A stretch of DNA of 64,000 nucleotides from PFJX01 sp040751755 (GCA_040751755.1 JBFMHC010000020.1:62001-126000); one strand, 5' to 3'; shown: positions 35,757 through 44,889, counted from the first letter of the stretch. Numbers and translations: made by a program. The notes: a model not told the origin generated them from the letters alone.

Positions 35757-36191
35757 ATGGACCAAGACCCAATGATCTGTCCTGCCTGTGGCGGGATACT
35801 CAAGACCAAGAAAACCATCCGGTTTTCTCTGGCTGATCTCATTGGCGTCGCCTTTGTTTGCCTATTCCTCCTGGCTGTCCTTGCGGTTGTTGTTCATGTG
35901 CTTGGTCTGTTGGGCTTGGCCTATGCCGCCATTTTTGTTGTGATTGGCTGGCTATTGGTTCGTAGCGGTGGCGTTAAAGCATTGGGGCAGCCAATGAACT
36001 CTTCCGGTGTGTTCCCAGATTGGTGGCTTCTCGGTGGATTACTTTTCCTGTTCGCTGCCACAGTACGTTTTTTATTTTGCTGGGAAGTGCAACAAATTGA
36101 GGTTTGTTCGAAACGTGGGTATAAAAGCCATGGCATTAAGTGGCGATCGCTTCTTGCCGTTTCTTCAAGCGGCTGTTGGGCGCAAGTGTGA
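35757..36191 (+). CDS. cassette 7: membrane protein with a degenerate zinc ribbon
   Basis: 144 residues. An N-terminal CPACGG half-ribbon (about 8-13) is followed by three hydrophobic helices and a C-terminal CSKRGYKSHGIKW, which looks like a second half-ribbon in which one Cys codon (TGT) has become Arg (CGT). The last 15 residues read as noise and there is no attC afterwards. Probably a decaying gene. Confidence 0.5.
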   Translation: MDQDPMICPACGGILKTKKTIRFSLADLIGVAFVCLFLLAVLAVVVHVLGLLGLAYAAIFVVIGWLLVRSGGVKALGQPMNSSGVFPDWWLLGGLLFLFAATVRFLFCWEVQQIEVCSKRGYKSHGIKWRSLLAVSSSGCWAQV

Positions 36192-36553
36192 GTCTCTATT
36201 AGAAATCGCAGGCCGTTGTTGTTCTGGCTGCCAGTGCATGGGTGATCGTTCTACTTGGAATGTTTTTTCGAAATGGCGAAGACGACCAGCGGTCGGTTAG
36301 TGCTGTATTTGTTGATATGGAGTATTTTTCTTGTAGTTGTTGCCATATATTTCGTACACACTTTTTTACGTTTCAGAGCAACGAGTTCAATGCCTGGGCA
36401 GTCCGTCCTGGCGATGTTGCCACGGTTCCGGAGCCGAATGGCTGCAACATGAGGGATCATCAGGCCCATAGTCATGCCGCTTGGGGGGACTGGAAATGAG
36501 GCAAAGCAATGTGTGCATGGGGCCAATCCGTTCCATGACAACAGGAGGATCGC
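36192..36553. other. gene-poor, AT-rich tail of the cassette segment
   Basis: No convincing gene. A GTTGGGC word at 36175-36181 has no matching R'' partner or stem. A frame at 36273-36452 could encode a 59-residue single-helix membrane peptide (LVLYLLIWSIFLVVVAIYF), and another frame through 36210-36290 also reads hydrophobic (VVVLAASAWVIVLLGMFF). This suggests remnants of a broken membrane-protein gene. Confidence 0.45.
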
Positions 36554-36935
36554 ATGATTTCAGTGTCAGTATGCGTGGATGTGCCCAGTCTCGAACAGGG
36601 TATGCGTTTCTATAGCGACGCTCTGGGTTTTACCAAAATTGCTGAATCCTACCCTGGTGTGGTCGTAATGGGTGCAGGTGGTTTCGATATTTGCCTGCAT
36701 GAAAGGCAGGCGGGAACGCAGCCTTCGATCAATACGCATGAGAAACGCCGTTACGGCGGCACTGGACTCCGGTGCATTTAGATTTTTACGTCGATGATTT
36801 TAGGGCGGCGCTCGCCAGGGTTATCGATGCTGGCGCAATCAAGGAGCAGCTATTTGAAAACCGGGGCATGGCTCGGTTGCCATGTGCGGCGACCCATTCA
36901 GCCACGGATTCTGCCTCAGTGAAAAGTTACGCTGA
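36554..36935 (+). pseudogene. VOC/glyoxalase-family gene with two frameshifts
   Basis: Three frames join into one VOC protein. 36554 onwards gives SLEQGMRFYSDALGF. After a missing base near 36763 the frame reads WTPVHLDFYVDDFRAAL. After a second missing base near 36870 it reads GSVAMCGDPFSHGFCLSEK to a stop at 36935. Both breaks are explained by loss of one C from a GGCC word (GGCCAC and GGCCAT in the restored gene). The restored length is about 127 aa, normal for the family. AGGAGG precedes the ATG. Confidence 0.75.
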
Positions 36936-36997
36936 TTTCTGCCAATGTCTGGTATGCCTTAACCGGGCGAATCGGCTCAAACCAGGAGGGAGTCACG

Positions 36998-37738
36998 ATG
37001 CCAGATAAGCCTTCGCCACAGGGGGATTCCGGCCGAGCAACGATCATCGGTGCCGTCAAGACATATTTGGGGTTCTTTGCGCTTGTGGTCCTTGTCGTTG
37101 AATCGGGGCTTGGCGCTTTGGCATTGAAGACCCAGGGGCTGAATCAGCTTGTCGCCATTTTCGGCATGCTCTCTGTCATTGCGGCATTGATTGCGGTGGT
37201 CTCTTTCTTCGCCTACCGCAAACCTGATGCACTCCTGCGCTCCGTGGCGGCGCACGCGGCGCCGGATAAGCAGTCTTTGGAGGATTATTGTGGGCGCATT
37301 TCAGGGTATTGGTGGGAGCGAATAAAACCTGACGAACCTTCTGCCCTGAGTTTCGTTGAAATCTATCCGGACTCGGCGACAAGTACGGTGAAGATGAAGG
37401 GTAGTGCATATGCCAGGGATGGGGTTCTCGCTGCAATGTGGGAGAGCGTTGCGAGCTGCGTCAACATGGGCGAGAAGAAGGTTTTCTATTACTGGAAGGG
37501 ATGGCATCCTGCCCGTCCGACTGAACCATACGAGGGGTTTGGGGAGATTTCGTTTTACGAATCAGAGAACGAAATCTCCAGCAGTGTCGGGTTTTTCTCC
37601 GATACGAACGTGACTGACATGAAGAGCACGACAAAAAAATCCGCCGAGTTCCGGCGGGCTACGCAGCAGGAAATACAAGTGATGCGGGAAGGAGATGGCA
37701 ACCGTATTTCTGATTTGCTTCGTGGGAAGTCGGGTTAA
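36998..37738 (+). CDS. two-helix membrane protein with a beta-rich cytoplasmic domain
   Basis: 246 residues. Two adjacent membrane helices (about 20-42 and 49-72) are followed by a domain of about 150 residues rich in aromatic beta strands (ISGYWWERI; VFYYWKGWHP; FGEISFYE). This 2TM plus beta-barrel layout resembles the S-2TMbeta (Cap15-type) CBASS effector, but no cyclase gene is present and no sequence identity is claimed. It could equally be an unrelated membrane sensor. AGGAGGGAG precedes the ATG. The stop overlaps that of the convergent oxygenase gene. Confidence 0.55.
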   Translation: MPDKPSPQGDSGRATIIGAVKTYLGFFALVVLVVESGLGALALKTQGLNQLVAIFGMLSVIAALIAVVSFFAYRKPDALLRSVAAHAAPDKQSLEDYCGRISGYWWERIKPDEPSALSFVEIYPDSATSTVKMKGSAYARDGVLAAMWESVASCVNMGEKKVFYYWKGWHPARPTEPYEGFGEISFYESENEISSSVGFFSDTNVTDMKSTTKKSAEFRRATQQEIQVMREGDGNRISDLLRGKSG

Positions 37739-38466
37739 TCCACCAAAAACAGGTTGTACAGCAGCAGATCCCGCCGCACGTCCGGGTCGCTCACCGGCTC
37801 CACGCCGTGGAAGGCGTTGTCGGTGCGGATGAAGCCGAACAGGGAGTTGGGCAGGTAGGGGGCGGTGGCGATGCGGGTGAAGTTTTCGCGTGGGTGGTGC
37901 GGGCCGCCGGGGCAGCGGAAGTCCGGGTCGTTGGGCACGTAGGCGGAGGTGCCCAGGTGGGCGTGGCTGGCATCCTTGGGCAGGTAGAACAGGAAGGCGA
38001 GGACCTTCTCGCGCATGTCGGTGTGCGGCGGCAGGGCGTAGTTCGTGAAGTCCCGCACCAGCCGCGCGTCCTTCTTCAGGCGCTTGGTGGCCAGTGCCTC
38101 TCCCCATTGGCGCGTGATGAAGGGGCGGAACTTGCTCATCATGGCCTTGGCGAAGCGGGGGCCCAGCATCCATTCGCCCAGTTCTCGCCAGACCTGGGGC
38201 AGGGCGGGGTGGTCGTTGCCGATGGAGAGGATGAGGCGGTCCTTGTTGTTGTCCGCGCCCACGGTGCCGTACTCCTGGATGGGGGTGTAGGCGGCGTCCG
38301 GCGGCAGTTGGTCTATGAGGGCCTGGTAAAGCGTGGGCGGAAAGACGTCCGTGACGTGGAAATGCGGGAAGGGCCAGGTCTTCACCTCGGCATTCATGAG
38401 GCGGTAGAGGACGGCCATTTCAGTTGCGTAGGCCTCGCTGGCGCTGGAACTCTGCAGTTCGGTCAT
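37735..38466 (-). CDS. 2-oxoglutarate/Fe(II)-dependent oxygenase
   Basis: 243 residues, jelly-roll type. The iron triad is HTD (in LPPHTDMREKVLAFL) plus a distal His in AFHGVEPV, with Arg in VRRDLLLYNLF for the 2-oxoglutarate. It likely hydroxylates a sugar or acyl moiety. Last gene of the minus-strand glycan operon; its TAA overlaps that of the convergent membrane protein. Confidence 0.83.
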   Translation of the reverse strand: MTELQSSSASEAYATEMAVLYRLMNAEVKTWPFPHFHVTDVFPPTLYQALIDQLPPDAAYTPIQEYGTVGADNNKDRLILSIGNDHPALPQVWRELGEWMLGPRFAKAMMSKFRPFITRQWGEALATKRLKKDARLVRDFTNYALPPHTDMREKVLAFLFYLPKDASHAHLGTSAYVPNDPDFRCPGGPHHPRENFTRIATAPYLPNSLFGFIRTDNAFHGVEPVSDPDVRRDLLLYNLFLVD

Positions 38467-38476
38467 GGCGTTTTTC

Positions 38477-39262
38477 CTACTGCTTGATGATCAGGCCCTG
38501 GCCGGTGGGCAGGGCGAGGATGAACAGGCCCATCTGCGCGGCGAGGGCGTCGAAGGCGACCTTCTGCGGCCGGTGCGCGGGCGAGTTGTAGTCGTCCAGC
38601 AGGCACACGCCGCCGGGGCTCAGGAGGGGCCAGAACCATTGGAAGGCGGCGATCTCGGGCGCGGCGATGTTCATGTCGATGGACAGGAAGGCGACCTGTT
38701 CGATGGCCTGCGTGGCCAGGCTCTCGGGCACCACGCCCTTGACCAGGGTGGCGCCACGGTAGGGGGCGAAGCAGCGGCGCACGTGCTCGAAGTCGGTGTT
38801 CTGGTAGTAGCGCGCGTTCTTGGACTTGGCGAACTGCGCCTCCTCGGCGGACATCTGCGTCTCGGGGATACCCTCGTAGGTGTCGAACAGGTAGAAGCGC
38901 TTGCCGCTCTGGTCCAGGCCCAGGTACTCGTAGATGAACAGGGCGAGGAAGCCGCGGTTGACGCCGCATTCGACGAAGTCGCCCGGCAGCTTCAGGCACT
39001 GGCGCGCGGCCCAGCCGGCGACGTAGGCGCGCCATTCGATGTGGAACTGCTCGGCCGGCAGGTAGTTCTGCCCGAGCGCGGCGGCCTTGTTATAGGCCGC
39101 GCGGAAGCGCGCGTCGGCGAGGAAGTCGGAGCCGTGCCAGGTGCGCAGGCCGTCGGCGTCGAAGCTGGGGGGCTGCTCGATGCGCTGTTTGCCGTCGTGG
39201 CCGGCGATGACGCTGCGGCCGTCGGGCAGGAACACTTCCAGGCGGTAGTGGATGGCTTCCAT
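38477..39262 (-). CDS. TylF/MycF-family O-methyltransferase (copy 1)
   Basis: 261 residues. SAM-binding block PGDFVECGVNRGFLALF, FYLFDTYEGIPET and the metal-site LSIDMNIAAPEIAAF are TylF/MycF hallmarks (macrocin-type sugar O-methylation). A TTG one codon upstream is possible; the ATG at 39262 overlaps the previous stop (ATGA). C-terminal GQGLIIKQ is shared with copy 2. Confidence 0.88.
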   Translation of the reverse strand: MEAIHYRLEVFLPDGRSVIAGHDGKQRIEQPPSFDADGLRTWHGSDFLADARFRAAYNKAAALGQNYLPAEQFHIEWRAYVAGWAARQCLKLPGDFVECGVNRGFLALFIYEYLGLDQSGKRFYLFDTYEGIPETQMSAEEAQFAKSKNARYYQNTDFEHVRRCFAPYRGATLVKGVVPESLATQAIEQVAFLSIDMNIAAPEIAAFQWFWPLLSPGGVCLLDDYNSPAHRPQKVAFDALAAQMGLFILALPTGQGLIIKQ

Positions 39263-40230
39263 CAATCAGTCTCCATACAGGCGAGCATGCGCCGTAGCTT
39301 GTCTTGTTCCGCCGGCCGTTGCAGCAGGGCGGGCAGGTTCTTCGCGTCCTGGTTGTCGGCGCGCTGGCCGCACAGGCCCCAGCCCATGAGGTTGATGCAG
39401 GCGTCCTCGAACAGGCGGGTCTGCTCGTCGGTGAGCGGGCCGCTGGCGGTCAGCAGTTCCAGAACCGCCTCGCGGAAGGCGCGGAATTTCCGGCTGAAAT
39501 CGTCTTCCAGCAGGATGTAGGGGAACACCGTGGGGTCGCGGCTGGCCTTGTGGCCCTCGCTCCAGCCCTGGGCGTGGACGCGGCGCGCGAAGCCCAGGCT
39601 GGGCAGCACCGCGGACTTGCCCTCGATCACGCTCAGGGCGGAGTCGTAGTACTGCCAGAACAGCACGTCGTCCTTGAAACGCTCGCCCAGGGTCATCTTG
39701 CGCAGGAAGTGGTCGCGCCGCTGCGTCAGGTACATCTGGTGGTTGTAGGACAGGCACAGGCGCACGAAGCGCAGCAGGGGCGAGGCGTCCTCGATGGGCA
39801 GCATGGAGTAGGCGTGGTATTTCGGCGACCGCTCGCCGTCCTTGAAGCGCACCGCCTTGCCCTGCACCACCGCGTAGTCCGGCCGCGCCTCCAGCAGGGC
39901 CACGCAGGCGCGGATGACGTCGAGGAACATGAAGTCGTCGTCCGGGTGGAACAGCACGTAGGGCGTCTCCACCGCCTCGGCGCCGACGCGGATGTGCTGG
40001 AAGTAGGGCATCTCCGCGCCGTTGTAAAAGTAGCGCAGGCGGTAGGGCTCGGCCCCCGTCCACAGGCCCATGCCGTCCAGGCGCTCGCGCCCGAAGTCGA
40101 GCAGGATCAGGTCGCCGTCGAAGCCCTCGCGCGCCAGGTGCAAGAGGCCCTGGCGCAGGTAGCGGGCGCGATAGTCCGCGCTCGGCATGACGATGCTGAG
40201 GCGGCCGCGCAGGCTCTCCCGGCTCTCCAT
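39262..40230 (-). CDS. glycosyltransferase (TIGR00180-like)
   Basis: 322 residues from the ATG at 40230; the frame stays open upstream but overlaps the preceding gene. GT-A fold: LSIVMPSADYRARYLRQGL at the N-terminus and VLFHPDDDFMFLD with a DDD metal motif (about 100). Probably adds a sugar to the glycan. Sandwiched between methyltransferase genes. Confidence 0.8.
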   Translation of the reverse strand: MESRESLRGRLSIVMPSADYRARYLRQGLLHLAREGFDGDLILLDFGRERLDGMGLWTGAEPYRLRYFYNGAEMPYFQHIRVGAEAVETPYVLFHPDDDFMFLDVIRACVALLEARPDYAVVQGKAVRFKDGERSPKYHAYSMLPIEDASPLLRFVRLCLSYNHQMYLTQRRDHFLRKMTLGERFKDDVLFWQYYDSALSVIEGKSAVLPSLGFARRVHAQGWSEGHKASRDPTVFPYILLEDDFSRKFRAFREAVLELLTASGPLTDEQTRLFEDACINLMGWGLCGQRADNQDAKNLPALLQRPAEQDKLRRMLACMETD

Positions 40231-40247
40231 ATGGCCTGCCTCGATCC

Positions 40248-41033
40248 TCAACGCTTGATGTAGATGCCCTGGCCGGTGGGGTTCTCCCACACCAGCTCGC
40301 CGCGCGCTCGGAAGAACTCGCGCTCGCCGATGTGGCTGAGGCGGTAGCGCTTGAAGCCGAAGTCGTCGAACACGATCATGCCGCCGGGCGTGAGGCGCTC
40401 GACGATGTCGGGCAGCACGGCCAGTTCCGGCTCGGCGGCGTTGAGGTCGATCTGCGCGAAGGCGATCTTGTCCGGCAGGCCCTGCGCGAAGCTGCCGGGC
40501 ACCGCGCCCTGGATGACGCGGAAGTTGCCGAGTGGCTCAAAGTAGCCGCGCACCCGCTCGAACAGCTGCGGGCCGTGGCCGGACTTCTTCGCCTCCCGCG
40601 GCGGGTTGTCGAAGATGTCGTAGAGCCACCAGGTCTTGCCCTGCACCTTGCGGAAGTCGCAGAAGCGTTCCATCACCTCCACGGTCTTGCCGTCGTAGCA
40701 GCCCAGGTCGACGAAGTCGCCCGCCACGCCCAGGCAGCTCTTGGCCGCCCAGCACAGGGTGTAGATGCGCCAGATGCGCGCCAGCAGGATGGGGTCCTCG
40801 GCGTGCGGGCCCATGGCGCGGATGAAGTCGATGTCCTCCAGGAAGCCCAGGTTGCGGAACCACACCATCATGTCGTCGTGCACCGCCGCGCCGCTGCCTG
40901 GCTGGTTCAGATTCAGCATCTGCGCCATGGCCTGCACGTGCGTGACGAACAGGTTCTTCACCAGCGGGTTGTCGAACGGCGGCTTGGTGAATTCCTTGTT
41001 GAAGACGGCGAAGTTGGGCTTCAGCTGTGGCAT
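40248..41033 (-). CDS. TylF/MycF-family O-methyltransferase (copy 2)
   Basis: 261 residues. GDFVDLGCYDGKTVEVMERF is the SAM site, and FAQIDLNAAEPELAVL the metal site. Ends in GQGIYIKR, similar to copy 1. No close sequence identity beyond the motifs, so it probably methylates a different position. Confidence 0.86.
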   Translation of the reverse strand: MPQLKPNFAVFNKEFTKPPFDNPLVKNLFVTHVQAMAQMLNLNQPGSGAAVHDDMMVWFRNLGFLEDIDFIRAMGPHAEDPILLARIWRIYTLCWAAKSCLGVAGDFVDLGCYDGKTVEVMERFCDFRKVQGKTWWLYDIFDNPPREAKKSGHGPQLFERVRGYFEPLGNFRVIQGAVPGSFAQGLPDKIAFAQIDLNAAEPELAVLPDIVERLTPGGMIVFDDFGFKRYRLSHIGEREFFRARGELVWENPTGQGIYIKR

Positions 41034-41042
41034 CGGGGGCTC

Positions 41043-41798
41043 CTAGGCGGGGTGGACGTACACGGACTGTCCGCTGTCCAGGGTGATGAAGGGCAGGTCG
41101 CGCTTCAGGAAGTACTCGTCCCAGGCCTTGCCGCCGCCGGGGAACAGGGGCGAGGCGTAGTCGTCGTTGATCAGCACCGCGCCCGGCGCGAGGCGCGGCA
41201 TGAAGTACTCCAGGCAGGCAAGCGTGGGTTCGTACAGGTCCACGTCGACGTGGACGAAGGCCCATTGCGTCTCCGGCAGCTGGTCCAGCGCGCCGGGCAG
41301 CCAGCCCTTGTGCAGGTGCACGTCGTCGGCCGGCCGGAACAGCTTGGCGACCTCCTGCATGGGCGTGGCGAACTGGCCGGGCACCGCTTCGTAGCGCGGG
41401 CCGCCGCCGGCGGTCTCCTCCGCCAGGGCATCCTCCGGGGTGGGCGCGGAGAGCCCTTCGAAGCTGTCGACCAGATGGAAGGGGGCGGGGTAGGGATTGC
41501 CCAGCGATTGGGCGATGCGCGTCAGGAGCAGGGCGGAGAAGCCGCGGAACACGCCGCACTCGCAGCGCGCGCCGGGCACGCCGAGGGCGTGGATGAAGTA
41601 GCGCGACAACTGGTAGGCGCGCTGCATGCGGCGCAGCAGCTTCCAGGCCATGACGGGCGTCCTGGTGTCGCGAAAGCAGGCGTCGGCGATGTGCAGGAAT
41701 TCCTGCTCGCCGAAGCGCAGCCCACCGTAGAGGGTGGCGAGATGGAAGGAGAGGGGGGCCTTGGCGTGTACCCGTTCCAGTTGCTGCGGCGTGGGCAT
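41043..41798 (-). CDS. TylF/MycF-family O-methyltransferase (copy 3)
   Basis: 251 residues. CECGVFRGFSALLLTRI (SAM site), FHLVDSFEGLSAPT and FVHVDVDLYEPTLACLEYF with the metal-binding Asp pair. The closest of the three to classical TylF. Ten bases before copy 2. Confidence 0.88.
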   Translation of the reverse strand: MPTPQQLERVHAKAPLSFHLATLYGGLRFGEQEFLHIADACFRDTRTPVMAWKLLRRMQRAYQLSRYFIHALGVPGARCECGVFRGFSALLLTRIAQSLGNPYPAPFHLVDSFEGLSAPTPEDALAEETAGGGPRYEAVPGQFATPMQEVAKLFRPADDVHLHKGWLPGALDQLPETQWAFVHVDVDLYEPTLACLEYFMPRLAPGAVLINDDYASPLFPGGGKAWDEYFLKRDLPFITLDSGQSVYVHPA

Positions 41799-41838
41799 CG
41801 GGGGTTCCTGTCTATCGTCCGGTTCGGGTCTGGCGGGG

Positions 41839-44800
41839 TCAAAGGCCTTGCATCAGCTGGTCCAGCAGCTTGTGCGCGTCGGCGGTCAGGGAACCCGATT
41901 GCCGGGCGAGCAGGGCGTGCCGCCGGGCCGTCTCCGGGTCGCCGTGGATGCGCATGTGCAGGTGCGCGAGCAGGCAGTGCGCCATGCCGTCGTCCGGCTG
42001 GCGCGCCAGGACGCTCTCGCACAGGTTTCTGGCGGCGGCGTAGTGGCGGTTGGCGAGCAGGCCGTTGTAGCTCCGCGCCAGGGCCTCCGCGCCTGGGGTG
42101 GCATCGTCCCGGCCGGCCAGCAGATGCAGGTCGGCCAGCGGCCAGCCGGGGATGTTGCGCTCCATGGTGTAGCGGCGCAGGAAGTCGAATTCCTTAGAAC
42201 CGCCCTTGAAGTGCACCACCTGCTTGGCGAGCAGGGTGCGCAGGCCGTCGGTCTGGGCGGGCTTGTAGTTGTAGTCGTCGCAGTCCAGGTAGAGGATGCG
42301 CGTTCCGTCCAGCTCGCGCACCTCGCCGGCGTGGGGATACGCGCCGTCCCAGGCGACGTTGTTGAGCGAGAGCTGGCCGCCGCGCCACTTCTTGATGCCG
42401 TGCGGGTAGCGCGCCTGCACGTCCGGGTCCTCGGCGAGCGCCTCGTAGGTGGCCAGGTAGCCGTTGTAGAACGCGCGCACCTTCTCCGGGTGGCGATGCG
42501 AGGCGGCCTGCACGCCCTCGTTCAGGACCATGGCCAGGTTGGGGCGGAAGGTGACGGCGATGTCGAAGTCCTGCGCCAGCACGGCGCGGAAGTCCTGGCC
42601 GACGAAGGCGTCGGAATCGAGGAACAGGGTGGTGGCGGTGAAGGCGCTGGAGTTGACGTAGGCGGCCATGGCCCGCACCCGCTCGTACATCGGCTCGTCC
42701 TTGCCCACGTCCAGGCGCACCACGTGGCTGAAGCGGTGGCCGGGCGGCACCGGCGAGGAGTGGTCGGTCACGAGGATGACGTTGCAGCCCGGCAGGATGC
42801 CGGCAGCGGCGTGCGAGAAGTAGGCGAGGATGTAGTCGTAGTCGAACTTGCGGTGGTCCAGGCCCTTGATGTCGAAGGTCTGGATCGGCTGGTAGTCGTC
42901 CCTCACCCGCGTGTGGTAGGTGAAGACATTGACCGGCGCGGGGCCGACGCCGGCGGCGTCGAAGGCGGCGATCAGGCCCTCGATGCCCGGCGGCGGCGTG
43001 TCCTGGCGGCGCGGCAGCGGCTTGGCGAGGATCTCCAGGAGGTCGCTGCCGTGCATGGGGCCGGCATCCTCCTGGTTGAAGTGGACGCCGCGCAGGGGCT
43101 GGACCCCCTCCGTCTGCGCGGTCTGGCCGTAGACCTTCTCCAGCCACTGGTTGAGCACGATCACCGCCCAGACGATGTTGTTGTTGGCCTGCGGCAGCAG
43201 GGCGCGCAGGCGCTTCACGTCGAGCACGCGCGACAGGGCGGAGCCCTCGTGCACCGCCATGGCCAGCTGCTCGCCGAAGAACGCCGCGTGCGCCTTGAGG
43301 AAGGCCGGCGGCATGCCGAAGCCGCTCTTGCGCCGGTCCACCCATTCCGCGGGCAGGTGCTTCTTGAGGATGTGGCGCAGCAGGAACTTGCCCTTGCCGT
43401 CCGCCAAGTGCTGCGCCAGCGGGATGCGCCCGGCCAGCCGGGCGATGGCGGTGGCGAGCAGCGGCGCGCGCACCTCCAGGCCGTGCGCCATGCTCATGCG
43501 GTCCACCTTGGCGAGCACCGCGCCGGGCAGGTAGCTGTTGGCGTCCAGCACGCGCAGGGTGTTGACGGTGCCTTTCGTGGGCGCCATGGCGCCGAGGATG
43601 GCGGCGTAGATCTCCTGGAAGCCCTCCGGCAGGCCGCCGAACAGCTTCACCAGCTGGTCCAGGGGCATCACCATGAGGAAGCGGTCGAAGTACTGCGGCA
43701 CCAGCTGCGTCGGGGGCAGGTCATCGCCCAGGTTGGCCTGCGCCACGAAATAGCGGCCGTAGCCGGCGAACAGCTCGTCGCCGCCGTCGCCGGAGAGGGC
43801 CACGGTGATGTCCTCGCGCGCGAAGCGCGAGAGCAGAAAGGTGGGCACGCAGGAGCGGTCGCCGTTGGGTTCGTCGAGGATGTGGCCCATGCGCGCGGCG
43901 ACGTCGAGCAGGTCCTGGTGGCTGACGTGGTGGCAGTGGTGCGTGGTGCCCAGCGCCTGGGCGATGCGCGCGGCGTCCTCGTGCTCCGATTCGCCGCCGT
44001 CGAAGGCGATGGTGTAGGTGTTGAGCGGCACGCCCAGCTTTTTCGTCGCCAGCGCGCACACCAGGGAGGAGTCGACGCCGCTGGAGAGGAAGGCGCCGAG
44101 CGGCACGTCGCTCACCAGGCGCGACCTCACCGCGGCGGTGAGTTCGTGCTCCAGGGCCTCGGCGGTCTGGCGCGGGTCCGTGATGGGCAGGTTCTCGGGC
44201 AGCTGGAAGGCGAACCAGCGCCGCTTCTCCACGCGCCCGTCCTGCCAGGCGAGCAGGTGGCCAGGCTCCAGCTTGCGGATGTCGCGGAAGATGGTGTGGG
44301 GCTGCGGCACGTAGCGGAAGTGCAGGTAGGCGGCCAGCTCCGCGTCCTCGATCCGCCCCTCGAACAGGCCCGAGGCGAGGATCGCCGAGAGTTCCGAGGC
44401 GAACATGAAGCAGTCCGGCCCGTCCCAGTAATAAAGCGGCTTCTCGCCGAAGGCGTCGCGCGCCAGGAGGAGGGTGCGGCTGGCGCTGTCGTAGTGGCCG
44501 AAGGCGAACATGCCGTCCAGCATGTCGAGGGCGCGCGCGCCCTGCAGGCCGAGGATCGCCAGCAGCACCTCGGTGTCGCTGTGGGTGCGGAAGGCCTGGC
44601 CGGACTTCTCCAGCCCGGCGCGCAGCTCGCGGTAGTTGTATATCTCGCCGTTGAACACCAGGGCGCGCTCGCCGCCCGGCGTGGGCATGGGCTGGTGGCC
44701 GGCGCTGCTGGTGTCGATCACCGAGAGACGGCGGTGGCCGAGGGCGACCCGATTGTCGGGGGAGAGCCAGACCCCGGCGTCGTCCGGGCCGCGGTGGGCG

Positions 44801-44889
44801 ATGGCATCCGTCATGCGCGCGGCGATGGCGCGCAGGGCCTCGGGCGTGTGCTTTCCGTGCTTGTCTATGAGGCCGGCGATGCCGCACAT
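41839..44889 (-). CDS. asnB: asparagine synthetase fused to a glycosyltransferase-like domain
   Basis: 1016 residues. 1-190: class II glutaminase with nucleophile Cys2 (MCGIAGLID). About 220-600: synthetase with the ATP-pyrophosphatase loop FLSSGVDSSLVCAL and SGDGGDELFAGYGRY. After about 640 the chain continues into a second domain (VNVFTYHTRVRDDYQPI; ATTLFLDSDAFVGQDF with a DxD motif, about 790) that looks like a glycosyltransferase fold. A short TPR-like tail follows at about 930-1016. AsnB itself ends near 630 aa, so this is a genuine fusion. It could amidate a sugar acid (inference). Confidence 0.85.
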   Translation of the reverse strand: MCGIAGLIDKHGKHTPEALRAIAARMTDAIAHRGPDDAGVWLSPDNRVALGHRRLSVIDTSSAGHQPMPTPGGERALVFNGEIYNYRELRAGLEKSGQAFRTHSDTEVLLAILGLQGARALDMLDGMFAFGHYDSASRTLLLARDAFGEKPLYYWDGPDCFMFASELSAILASGLFEGRIEDAELAAYLHFRYVPQPHTIFRDIRKLEPGHLLAWQDGRVEKRRWFAFQLPENLPITDPRQTAEALEHELTAAVRSRLVSDVPLGAFLSSGVDSSLVCALATKKLGVPLNTYTIAFDGGESEHEDAARIAQALGTTHHCHHVSHQDLLDVAARMGHILDEPNGDRSCVPTFLLSRFAREDITVALSGDGGDELFAGYGRYFVAQANLGDDLPPTQLVPQYFDRFLMVMPLDQLVKLFGGLPEGFQEIYAAILGAMAPTKGTVNTLRVLDANSYLPGAVLAKVDRMSMAHGLEVRAPLLATAIARLAGRIPLAQHLADGKGKFLLRHILKKHLPAEWVDRRKSGFGMPPAFLKAHAAFFGEQLAMAVHEGSALSRVLDVKRLRALLPQANNNIVWAVIVLNQWLEKVYGQTAQTEGVQPLRGVHFNQEDAGPMHGSDLLEILAKPLPRRQDTPPPGIEGLIAAFDAAGVGPAPVNVFTYHTRVRDDYQPIQTFDIKGLDHRKFDYDYILAYFSHAAAGILPGCNVILVTDHSSPVPPGHRFSHVVRLDVGKDEPMYERVRAMAAYVNSSAFTATTLFLDSDAFVGQDFRAVLAQDFDIAVTFRPNLAMVLNEGVQAASHRHPEKVRAFYNGYLATYEALAEDPDVQARYPHGIKKWRGGQLSLNNVAWDGAYPHAGEVRELDGTRILYLDCDDYNYKPAQTDGLRTLLAKQVVHFKGGSKEFDFLRRYTMERNIPGWPLADLHLLAGRDDATPGAEALARSYNGLLANRHYAAARNLCESVLARQPDDGMAHCLLAHLHMRIHGDPETARRHALLARQSGSLTADAHKLLDQLMQGL

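Noticed and set aside
36175..36181. GTTGGGC as a further attC core
   Set aside because: No matching R'' word and no stem structure could be found nearby.
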